Below, one piece after another: positions 1 to 8,500 of a DNA stretch of 12,312 bases; position 1 is the stretch's first letter; the number at the start of each line of letters is the position of its first letter. This stretch comes from Erysipelotrichaceae bacterium (lineage in GTDB: Bacteria > Bacillota_I > Bacilli_A > Erysipelotrichales > Erysipelotrichaceae). The position numbers were made by a program, and so were the translations under genes. The notes under the pieces were generated by a model, which saw only the letters and a list, made by a program, of their open reading frames with translations, made no database searches and was not told the DNA's origin. The stretch covers positions 1-12,312 of the forward strand of contig CAAEDX010000212.1 of NCBI GenBank assembly GCA_900754715.1, read 5' to 3'.

Positions 1-3
1 GAT

Positions 4-31
4 GACCGGTTGAAGAGGCCGGTCTTTTTTT
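4..31 (+). terminator. Intrinsic terminator of an upstream gene
   Basis: GACCGG (4-9) pairs with CCGGTC (19-24) across a 9-base loop and is followed by seven T (25-31). This is the layout of a Rho-independent terminator on the + strand. No coding region that it serves is visible, so it must end a transcript entering from the left. It separates that transcript from the large repeat-protein gene. Confidence 0.8.
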
Positions 32-127
32 ATGACGCTGACGCGCATAATTTATAAACAAAATAGGCAATCAAATCATCCCCTTGTTCATATACTGGAA
101 TGTATGATAGGCGAATATGCCGGGAAC

Positions 128-134
128 AAGGAGG
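128..134 (+). promoter_or_regulatory. RBS of the giant repeat protein; decides its start
   Basis: AAGGAGG ends 6 bases before the ATG at 141. An in-frame ATG at 117 has no comparable site upstream, so 141 is preferred. In the gap 32-127 I see no convincing promoter. TATACT (91-96) and TATGAT (103-108) are -10-like, but neither has a good -35 box at 16-18 bases. Confidence 0.85.
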
Positions 135-140
135 TTTCGT

Positions 141-3100
141 ATGAAGATCAACTGGAAGGAGCATGCACCGCTTATGCTTGTGCAGAGTGCTGCCGCATCC
201 ATGACAGCCGGTTTTCGGCTGAAGGTTCATAAAACGGATGACTATCCTTTTGCAGGAGCGCTTGCGATCCTTCTGCAGCAGGAAGAAGGAGAGCATGTGC
301 GCCAGCCGCTCATTTTTGATGAGGAACGCAATGCCTGTTTGGATTTCTCATCGCTTTGCTTCGGGACATTTGTCCTGAGCATCATCCGGGAAGACGGCAG
401 CGCCATGCCGGAAGACACAAGAACGCGCATTTTTATCGACGGGGAGGAAATGCAGGGAGATACGGCCTCCTTCTCGCTTACGCTGGAACAGCCATGGGTG
501 CAAGTCATGGCGGAGCTTTCCGCAGACTACAGTGAGCTGACGGTACATGTCATGGAAGACAGCGCACAGGGAACAAGCCTGCCTTTGCCCACTTCCCGCT
601 ATCAGTATGAGATCATCGGGCCTGATGGTACCCGGCGGGAAGAGCTCAGCGCGGAGAATCACTTTGAAAAGACGCTGCGCCTGCCCCGGGGCAGTTACCA
701 GATCCGTCCGCTCAGCGGTGCGTGCACGATCTATGTGGATGATGTGCTGTCTGAAGGGACGCTGACGATCACGGCCGATCAGCACTGGGCGGCATTGATC
801 GAACAGCGCAGCACTGCGCCCGCTGTTCGTGTCAGAGCGCTGCGCAGCGATGGAAATGGCACCTGCTTTCCTTTCAAAGGGGAGGAGATCACCGCGATCT
901 TGCGCGGCAACACAGAGACGATGCAGCTGCGGCTGACTGAAGAAAACGGCTTCAGCGTTTCGCTGTATGACCTCAGCGAAGGGACATATTCGTTGTCTGC
1001 CGTCACGATGGAAGGCTGCGAATATGTCATCCTTACCGATGGTGAAGAAAATGGCGGGATCATTGAAGTACAAGGTGAGCAGGTAAAGGCTGACATCGTC
1101 TATTTCCCTGTTCGCAGTGATCCGGCCGGATCACTGCGGATACGCAAGATGATCCGGACCGAGCGCGGATGTTTGATCGAACCGGATGAAGGAGAGCGTT
1201 TTTGCGTCTGTGTGTGCGGCTGCGGAGTGACACACACTTTCCTGCTCAATGCGGAAAACCACTTTACGGCACAGCTGGCCGATCTTTGTCCGGGCTGCTA
1301 TCAGATCAGCGAGCAAAAAGGAACAGGATACGCGACAGAGTATGTGCTTGCGGATGGGACGATCCTGATCGACGGGATGCTGGAGCTGGATGGCTGCCGC
1401 GGCGCTGATGTCATCGTCATCAATGAACAGCGCAACAATGGCAAGCTGCAGATCTGCAAATACGTGGAAGATGAGCAGGGCTGCCTGAGCGCGCCGTCAG
1501 GATCATGTTATGCCGTGCGGGTACACTCTTTTGCTTTCCAAGAGACGTTCATGCTCAATGCGAAAAATGATTATTGCATCGCTTTGGATCAGCTGCCCAA
1601 GGGCTGTTATGATATTCGGGAAAGTGAAGGCGAAAATGTGCTTTACAGCGTGGATCAAGGGGAATGGTCACGCAGCGCGAGAGTGATCATCGATGATGCC
1701 CGCGTGCATGAGGTGCGCATCCTCAATCTCAATGAACCGCGCACAGGCACGATCCGCATCGAGAAACTGGTGGAAAATGACCGGTGCGTGCTGATGCAGC
1801 CGGAACGCAGCGAATATTTCCAAGTATGCATCAGCTCTTCGCAGATGCGCCGCATGATCACGCTGAATGCCGCCAACCAGTGGTGCATCTATGTCGATGA
1901 ACTCCCATATGGAGAATACCGCATCGAAGAGCTCTATGAGGATGAAGCATATTATATGGTGAACGGCACGAGGAAAGAAGAGGCTGTGATCACGCTGGGA
2001 CAGACGATGCAGGAAGTCAAGATCATCAATATCCTGCCTCGTGGCTGTACCTTGAAGCTGGATGCACGCATGGAAGACTGCGAAGGACGGACCGTTTGCC
2101 CAGACGATGACTTTGAGACCGTGCTCATCGTGCAGGGAGATGCGCTCTGCAAAGAGATCCGGCTGTGCGCTGACAATCGCTGGCAGGCAGAGCTGCACGG
2201 TCTTTGCGCTGAACGGATCAGCGTGCGAGTCAAAGAAAACATGGGATATGACATTTATTATGAAAGCTGCGGCCGACGCAGCGAAAGCTGTGCCATCACG
2301 ATGGGAGAGACGAGCACGGTCAGTGTCGTGCATCGCTATGCGCATTGTCAGGGCAGCGTCTGCGTGGAAAAAAGGATCGAGGACGAATGCGGCAGTCTGT
2401 GCTTTCCAGATGGCCAGACCTATGCGATGAGGTTGTATGGCGAAGACGTGGAAGTTCCCTTCGTGCTGAATGAAGCAAACGGATATTGTGTCTGGTTTGA
2501 TGATCTGCACCGCGGGACCTATGAGATAAAGGAAGAAGATATGTGCCCTTGCGCCTTCATCGTCGATGACCAGCATCAGGAAGAAGGCAGTTTCCAGCTG
2601 TCCGCTCAAGATGTGCATGTGCTTGTCGTCAATCCGCCCAGACAACGGCCTATGCTTCAGATCCAGGCACGAGTGCGCGATGACCAAGGCAATGTCGTCT
2701 TGCCCAAAGGTCCTCAGCGGTTCGCGCTGATGGGACAAGGCATCCACCGTGTGGTTGCGCTCAGTGCGGAAGAAGGATTCCTCTGGTGCGCTGACGATCT
2801 CCCCGCCGGGACTTATGTCTTGCATGGGGCCGATGGAAAAATGTACACCTGTCTCATCGATGGCGAGGCTCATGAGCAGGCTCGCTTCATCCTGGATCAG
2901 GAAGACATCAGCGTCATCATGATCGAAGAGCCTTGTGCCTGTGTGCTTCATGTGTGTTGCCGGCTGCGTGACACAGCGGGCAGGACGATCATGCCGCCGG
3001 CATCTTACCGCTGTCATCTGACGCTCAGCCAGGGACAGGAGAGCGTCCGGCTGTGTCTGGAAGAAAACGGTGATTTCTGCTGCCGCGCGGATGGCCTTTG

Positions 3101-5333
3101 TCCGGGCAAAGTAACGATTATGCCTGATGATGACCATTATGCGTCATACGTGAACGGAAAGCGCATCGAAGGAAACGCGTTCATCCTGAGTGAAGGAGAG
3201 ACGTATGTTGAGCTGATCAAAGAGGTGGCGGCGGCCAGCATCCGCATTGACGGGATGTGCAGACAGGGAGAAGATTATCATGAATGCGCGCAAGGCACCA
3301 TCGACCTGATCCTGCGTGGTCCCTATGATGCGCAGACGCTTACGCTGAATGAAGCAAATGGATGGAGCGTCACGCTTTCCAAGCTGCTGCCGGGCGATTA
3401 TGTATTATGCTCGCCAGCGCAGAATGTCTGTTTCTATGCCGGAAACACCAAGAGCTGCAACGAGATGCGGATCAGCCTGAACGAGCAGGATATCGCGATC
3501 AGCGCCGTGCTGCAGGAAGCACAGCTTGCGGAATTCTCTGTCGTGACGCGCGATGAGCAGGGAAATGTCGTCGCCCCGCGGCCCGAGGATATCTTTACTG
3601 TGCGTCTCACTTCACGATGCTATTTTGAGACGCTGGTGTTCAGCAATGCTGATGACTGGCAGCTGCGGCGCAGCATCTTTGCTGGCATATATGAGATGTA
3701 TGCCAATGCTCCCAGCGGCTATCGCTTCGACCATGCGGAGGCAGATGGTACGGTGATCAGCGGCGCAAAGGCAGATCTGCAGCCAGGATCCAGCGTATCT
3801 TTCTATTTTACACGGCGCAGCGCAGAAACTGGAAATGTCCTATATGTGCAAGGATGCCGCAGAGACAGCGACTGTGACTGTCTGAAGCAGCCGCTGCCGC
3901 AGACAGTCTTTACGCTTGAGCTGCGTCATGAAGATCAGATCCGCACGCTCATCTTGAATGAAGAGAATCAGTGGCGCGTCTGTCTTCATGATCTGGAAGA
4001 TGGGGCTTATGCCTTGAGCGGAGAAGGGTACGCGTATATCGTGGATGGTGAGCCGATGGCGCAGGCTGAGCTTGAGCTGAACGGCGGCACCCACCACGTG
4101 AAGGTCATCCACGATGAGGAGCTCGCTGCCGGCGCTTTGATCATGGAAGCATGGATGTGGGATGGCGAACAGCTGGTCAAGCCGCAGGCTGGGCTGAGCC
4201 TGTGGGCGGAAGTGAGCGGCAATGGACAAGAGTGGCAGCTGCTGCTCGATTCCTCCAATCACTGGCTCGTCTCTTTGACACATCTTCAGCCGGGCGTCTA
4301 TCAGGTCCATGCCGATCAGGAGAATGTCTGGTATCAGATCGAGGATCAAACCCCTTCGCAGGAAGGACTGGCAGTCATCAAGGAAGGCGAGGTGCAGATG
4401 CGCCTGCTGCTGGCTCGCTCGCCGCTGAAAAAAGGCAGCATCCATCTTTGCAAATATATCCAAAAAGGCAATGAGCTGATGGTGCCCTGGGAAGGGGAAT
4501 ACACCTTCATCCTCAGTCATCCGGGCTTCGAGGAACGCATCACGCTCAATGCGGACAATCAATACCATGAAGAAGTGAGCTTCCTTGATGCGGGCACATA
4601 CGTGCTGGATGAGCAGGACACAGGAACGGTGACATACCGTGTAGATGGCGGCAGCGAGGTCTCTCATGCGGTGATCGAGGTGCGTGAAGAGCCGGTGGAA
4701 GTGCAGGCGATCAACCATCTTGGCTCCGGCGGGGGAACATTGGTGCTGAAGCTGGAAAACGGCAGCGAGCCGATCCGCTTTCTCTTGCAGAAAAACGATG
4801 TGGAATATGAGATCGAACTGAATGCCGAAAATGGTTTTCAGCGGCAGCTGGAGGGCATCGAAGCAGGCCTGTACGCCCTCAGCGCCAAAAGCGATGACAA
4901 ACTGCTGTATGCCTGTGATGGACAGGAGCAGCGTGAACACTGTTCCATCCGCTTTGACGCAGATGTCCACACCGTCACTGTCATCCCTGACAGTGAGGCA
5001 GCGGCCGCGGCGACCTTGAAGCTGCAGCTGTGGGCAGCCGACGATCGCGGCATCCAGCATCTGCCCAGAAATCAGGAAAAGATCCGGGTGACACTTGCCG
5101 GCGCGCAAGAGCGGGTCATCGAGCTGTCAGCGGCCGCAGGCTATGTGTGTGTTCTGGATGACCTGCCCCCGGGAGAAGCATCGCTGCATTCATCTTCGCC
5201 GTGCATGTATCGGATCGATGGCAGGGAGGAAACGGCGCAGGCTTCATTCTCGATGCGTGAAAAGGAGACGATACAGGTCGATATCATCGTGAAAGAGAAC
5301 CGTCATCATCAGCCGCCGACCAGGCTGGTACTG
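141..5333 (+). repeat. Array of ~17 divergent protein-level repeats
   Basis: The array fills the gene. Repeat starts in nucleotides are about 141, 525, 822, 1128, 1440, 1746, 2043, 2352, 2652, 2940, 3234, 3525, 3831, 4131, 4434, 4734 and 5010, so the period is about 290-310 bases. Repeats are recognisable by protein motif (LNAEN/LNEAN-x-W, then L-x-x-G-x-Y) but show little DNA identity, so this is an old array rather than a recent tandem expansion. Boundaries are set by eye at the strand before the RDDxG turn and may be off by several residues. Repeat 1 is the least typical and appears to carry an insertion. Confidence 0.75.
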
Positions 5334-5336
5334 TAA
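141..5336 (+). CDS. Giant Cys-rich protein of ~17 Cna_B-like repeats
   Basis: The predicted protein has 1731 residues and consists almost wholly of ~100-residue repeats starting near residues 1, 129, 228, 330, 434, 536, 635, 738, 838, 934, 1032, 1129, 1231, 1331, 1432, 1532 and 1624. A typical repeat has an alternating beta strand (GSLRIRK), an RDDxGxxxxP turn, a strand, an LNAEN-x-W/F motif, L-x-x-G-x-Y-x-I-x-E, a Y-x-V-D/N-G turn and a last strand ending in V-I-N. This is the pattern of Cna_B/SpaA prealbumin-like domains, known from Gram-positive surface stalks and pilins. Five repeats keep a Lys-Glu-Asn set that could form an isopeptide bond. The family is normally exported and anchored, but here the N-terminus (MKINWKEHAPLMLVQ) lacks a clear hydrophobic core and the C-terminus (QPPTRLVL) has no LPxTG, membrane segment or basic tail. 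I count about 62 Cys, 47 of them in repeats 4-11. It is flanked by terminators, so probably monocistronic. The fold is fairly secure; location and function are unknown. Confidence 0.85.
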   Translation: MKINWKEHAPLMLVQSAAASMTAGFRLKVHKTDDYPFAGALAILLQQEEGEHVRQPLIFDEERNACLDFSSLCFGTFVLSIIREDGSAMPEDTRTRIFIDGEEMQGDTASFSLTLEQPWVQVMAELSADYSELTVHVMEDSAQGTSLPLPTSRYQYEIIGPDGTRREELSAENHFEKTLRLPRGSYQIRPLSGACTIYVDDVLSEGTLTITADQHWAALIEQRSTAPAVRVRALRSDGNGTCFPFKGEEITAILRGNTETMQLRLTEENGFSVSLYDLSEGTYSLSAVTMEGCEYVILTDGEENGGIIEVQGEQVKADIVYFPVRSDPAGSLRIRKMIRTERGCLIEPDEGERFCVCVCGCGVTHTFLLNAENHFTAQLADLCPGCYQISEQKGTGYATEYVLADGTILIDGMLELDGCRGADVIVINEQRNNGKLQICKYVEDEQGCLSAPSGSCYAVRVHSFAFQETFMLNAKNDYCIALDQLPKGCYDIRESEGENVLYSVDQGEWSRSARVIIDDARVHEVRILNLNEPRTGTIRIEKLVENDRCVLMQPERSEYFQVCISSSQMRRMITLNAANQWCIYVDELPYGEYRIEELYEDEAYYMVNGTRKEEAVITLGQTMQEVKIINILPRGCTLKLDARMEDCEGRTVCPDDDFETVLIVQGDALCKEIRLCADNRWQAELHGLCAERISVRVKENMGYDIYYESCGRRSESCAITMGETSTVSVVHRYAHCQGSVCVEKRIEDECGSLCFPDGQTYAMRLYGEDVEVPFVLNEANGYCVWFDDLHRGTYEIKEEDMCPCAFIVDDQHQEEGSFQLSAQDVHVLVVNPPRQRPMLQIQARVRDDQGNVVLPKGPQRFALMGQGIHRVVALSAEEGFLWCADDLPAGTYVLHGADGKMYTCLIDGEAHEQARFILDQEDISVIMIEEPCACVLHVCCRLRDTAGRTIMPPASYRCHLTLSQGQESVRLCLEENGDFCCRADGLCPGKVTIMPDDDHYASYVNGKRIEGNAFILSEGETYVELIKEVAAASIRIDGMCRQGEDYHECAQGTIDLILRGPYDAQTLTLNEANGWSVTLSKLLPGDYVLCSPAQNVCFYAGNTKSCNEMRISLNEQDIAISAVLQEAQLAEFSVVTRDEQGNVVAPRPEDIFTVRLTSRCYFETLVFSNADDWQLRRSIFAGIYEMYANAPSGYRFDHAEADGTVISGAKADLQPGSSVSFYFTRRSAETGNVLYVQGCRRDSDCDCLKQPLPQTVFTLELRHEDQIRTLILNEENQWRVCLHDLEDGAYALSGEGYAYIVDGEPMAQAELELNGGTHHVKVIHDEELAAGALIMEAWMWDGEQLVKPQAGLSLWAEVSGNGQEWQLLLDSSNHWLVSLTHLQPGVYQVHADQENVWYQIEDQTPSQEGLAVIKEGEVQMRLLLARSPLKKGSIHLCKYIQKGNELMVPWEGEYTFILSHPGFEERITLNADNQYHEEVSFLDAGTYVLDEQDTGTVTYRVDGGSEVSHAVIEVREEPVEVQAINHLGSGGGTLVLKLENGSEPIRFLLQKNDVEYEIELNAENGFQRQLEGIEAGLYALSAKSDDKLLYACDGQEQREHCSIRFDADVHTVTVIPDSEAAAAATLKLQLWAADDRGIQHLPRNQEKIRVTLAGAQERVIELSAAAGYVCVLDDLPPGEASLHSSSPCMYRIDGREETAQASFSMREKETIQVDIIVKENRHHQPPTRLVL

Positions 5337-5341
5337 GGGAG

Positions 5342-5370
5342 AAAGAGGATCAGCGCGGTCCTCTTTTTTT
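5342..5370 (+). terminator. Intrinsic terminator of the giant repeat protein gene
   Basis: AAAGAGGA (5342-5349) pairs with TCCTCTTT (5359-5366), with a possible extra T-G pair, a loop around CAGCGCG, and a T-run to 5370. It begins 5 bases after the stop codon and isolates this gene from nifJ. Confidence 0.9.
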
Positions 5371-5441
5371 CATGGTAAAAAATAAAGGCGGGACGGATAT
5401 GCTAAACGCTTGCATCGCAAAGGGATTTTTACAAAAAGTGC

Positions 5442-5470
5442 TTTAAAAATACAGGAGTTCGTTCTATAAT
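5442..5470 (+). promoter_or_regulatory. nifJ promoter (sigma-A type)
   Basis: A perfect TATAAT -10 box (5465-5470) has TTTAAA (5442-5447) as -35 at 17-base spacing, 4 of 6 matches to TTGACA. Transcription would start near 5477, giving a leader of about 30 bases. The A/T-rich stretch just upstream could strengthen it. I see no clear operator. Confidence 0.75.
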
Positions 5471-5488
5471 ATATGGGTAAAGTTACGC

Positions 5489-5495
5489 AAGGAGG
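5489..5495 (+). promoter_or_regulatory. nifJ RBS; decides the start
   Basis: AAGGAGG lies 10 bases before ATG 5506. The in-frame ATG at 5473 sits at or before the expected transcription start and has no ribosome binding site. The PFOR family also normally begins close to the MAKTFMSMDGNTA-type sequence found at 5506. Confidence 0.85.
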
Positions 5496-5505
5496 AAAAC
5501 TACAA

Positions 5506-8500
5506 ATGGCAAAAACATTTATGTCAATGGACGGTAATACCGCCACTGCGCATAACGCGTATGCGTTTACCGAACTGAGCGCTATTTACCCGATCACCCC
5601 TTCTTCACCGATGGCTGAAGTCGTGGATGTCTGGGCAAATCAGGGACGCAAGAACATCTTTGGCAATGTGGTCAAAGTAGCCGAGCTGCAGTCTGAGGGA
5701 GGCGCAGCCGGTGCCGTTCACGGCGCTCTTCAGGCTGGTACGCTGGCCACCACGTTCACCGCATCACAGGGTCTGCTGCTGATGATCCCCAACATCTATA
5801 AGATGGTCGGTGAATGCCTGCCCGGCGTCCTGCATGTTTCCGCGCGTGCGCTGGCATCTCGTTCACTGAACATCTTCGGTGACCACCAGGATATCTATGC
5901 ATGCCGTCAGACCGGTGTCTGCATGCTGGCGAGCCACTCTGTTCAGGAAGCCATGGATCTGGCTGGTGTCGCACACCTGGCTGCGATCAAGGCGAGCGTT
6001 CCGTTCATTCACTTCTTTGACGGATTCCGTACTTCTCACGAGATCCAGAAGATCGAAGTGTTCGACACTGAATTATATAAGGATCTGATCGACTATGACG
6101 CGCTGGAAGCATACCGCAAGCGTGCGCTGAACCCGCATACGAATCCGGTTACCCGCGGCGGTGCGGAAAACGATGACATTTACTTCCAGGGCATGGAAGC
6201 GCGCAATGAGCATTACGCGAAGGTTCCTGCGATCGTAGCAGAGTACATGGAGAAGATCTCCGAGATCACCGGACGTCACTATGCTCCGTTCACTTATTAT
6301 GGCGCGCCGGATGCTGAGCGCATCATCATCGCGATGGGTTCCATCACGGAGACCGCACATGAGACGATCGATGCACTGATGGCCAAGGGTGAAAAGGTCG
6401 GTATGATCAAGGTTCACCTGTATCGTCCGTTCGCTCCGGAATATATGCTGAAGGTCATGCCTTCTACCGTAAAGAAGATCGCGGTGCTGGATCGTACGAA
6501 GGAAACTGGTGCGATGGGCGAACCGCTGTATCTGGATGTCGTTGCGGCACTGAAGGACCGCAAGGATATCGAGATCATCGGCGGACGCTACGGCCTTGGT
6601 TCCAAGGATACGCAGCCATGCCATGTCAAGGCGGTATTTGATCATCTGAAGGAAGACAAGATGATCAATGGCTTCACGATCGGCATCGAAGACGATCTGA
6701 CGCACCTGAGCCTGCCGGCAGACGAAAGCTTCCAGATCGAAGGCGATTACACTTCCTGCCTGTTCTGGGGACTGGGTTCTGATGGTACGGTTTCTGCGAA
6801 CAAGTCTACCGTCAAGATCATCGGTGACAACACGGATCAGTACGCGCAGGCATACTTTGCGTATGACTCAAAGAAGGCCGGCGGCGTTACGCGTTCTCAC
6901 CTGCGTTTCGGCAAGTCTCCGATCCGCTCTACTTACTACATCAACAACGCGGACTTCATCTCTTGTTCTCTGGATGCATACATGTTCAAATATGACATGG
7001 TACGTAACCTGAAGGACGGAGGTACGTTCCTGCTGAATACGACATTCTCCAAAGAGGAGATCGCGCATCACATGCCGAATCGCATGAAGGCACAGCTGGC
7101 GAAGAAGCATGCAAAGCTGTACATCATCAACGCGACGAAGATCGCGCAGGAGATCGGCATGGGACGTCGTACCAATACGATCCTGCAGTCTGCATTCTTC
7201 GCGCTGAATGAGCAGATCATGCCGCTGGAAACTTCCCTTGAGCTGATGAAGGCGTTCGCGAAGAAGTCTTATGGCAAGAAGGGCGACGCGATCGTGCAGC
7301 TGAACTACAAGGCCATCGATGCCGGCAAGGACGGCATGGAAGAGATCACGGTAGATCCAAGCTGGGCCGATCTGCCGTATGACGCAAACCGCAAGCTGAC
7401 AGGCGATGAATACTTCGACAACCATGTCGCGGTCATCAATGCCCTGGAAGGCTATGATATGCCGGTTTCTGCATTTACGAAATACAACCTGCTGGATGGT
7501 TCCATCCGCAACAATGTCGCGTTCGAGGAGAAACGTACGATCGCGGTCCAGGTACCGACATGGCATCCGGAAAACTGCATTCAGTGCGGCATCTGCTCTT
7601 ATGTATGTCCGCACGCTACGATCCGTCCGTTCCTGCTGACCGATGAGGAAGTCGCAGCAGCGCCGATGGAATTCGATACGCTGCAGGCGATGGGCAAGGG
7701 CGTTGAGAATCTGAAGTATCGCATCCAGGTTTCTCCGGCCAACTGTGTAGGCTGCGGTCTGTGTGCCGTAGAGTGCCCAGGCAAGGCTGGCAACAAAGCG
7801 CTCGAGATGGTCGACATCAACGAGAAGCTCGACGAAGAACCGCTGGCAGATTACCTGTTCAAGCACACCGAGTACAAGAGCGAGTACTTCCCGACCGATA
7901 CGGTCAAGGGCTCTCAGTTCCTGATGCCTTATTTCGAGGTTTCCGGTTCCTGCCCGGGATGCGGTGAGACACCGTATTACAAGCTGGTCTCTCAGCTGTT
8001 CGGCCGTGACATGCTCGTTGCCAACGCTACGGGCTGCTCCATGATCTACTGCTCTTCTACACCTTCTACGCCGTTTGTCAATGACAAGAATGGTGAAGGT
8101 GTCGCATGGGCAAACTCCCTGTTCGAGGACAACGCTGAATACGGCTATGGTATGGCGCTGGCTGAAAACTACAAGCAGGCATGCATCCTGAAGACGATGG
8201 AAGACAATATGGAGAATGTCGATCCGCAGCTGAAGGAAGCATTTGAGAAATACATCGAGGTTCATGGCAACCGTGAGGCAGAGCGTGAAGTGTCCAAGAC
8301 GATCAAGGAACTGGCTGCGCAGTCTGACATCGCGGATGTCAAGGCACTGGCTGATACTGATCTCGTCAGCAAGTCAGTATGGATCGTCGGCGGCGACGGC
8401 TGGGCTTATGATATCGGATATGGAGGACTGGATCATGTATTGGCAAGCGATGTCAATGTCAATGTCCTCGTCCTGGATACCGAAGTGTACTCCAACACCG

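Noticed and set aside
84..108. Promoter TTGTTC...TATGAT for the repeat-protein gene
   Set aside because: The boxes are only 13 bases apart, too close for a sigma-A promoter. No other pair in 32-127 is convincing.
141..230. Possible signal peptide around APLMLVQSAAASM
   Set aside because: The hydrophobic run is too short and broken by Q and S, and the region fits the first strand of repeat 1. A weak atypical signal cannot be excluded by eye.
1668..3137. Long reading frame on the - strand (489 codons) inside the repeat-protein gene
   Set aside because: It has no ribosome binding site or recognisable domain. The + strand frame shows clear repeat motifs throughout, so this is a shadow caused by codon composition.
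3840..5108. Long reading frame on the - strand (422 codons) inside the repeat-protein gene
   Set aside because: Same reason: opposite a motif-supported coding frame, with no domain or initiation signal of its own.
5290..5336. Possible sortase signal at the C-terminus of the repeat protein (PPTRLVL)
   Set aside because: It has no LPxTG, no hydrophobic stretch and no basic tail after it. The chain simply ends.
5410..5420. Inverted repeat TTGC-atc-GCAA upstream of the nifJ promoter as an operator
   Set aside because: The arms are only 4 bases and do not match Rex, CcpA or another known consensus, so chance is likely.
6868..8265. Long reading frame on the - strand (465 codons) inside nifJ
   Set aside because: nifJ is unambiguous here, with all Fe-S and TPP motifs. 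The antisense frame follows from strong codon bias.
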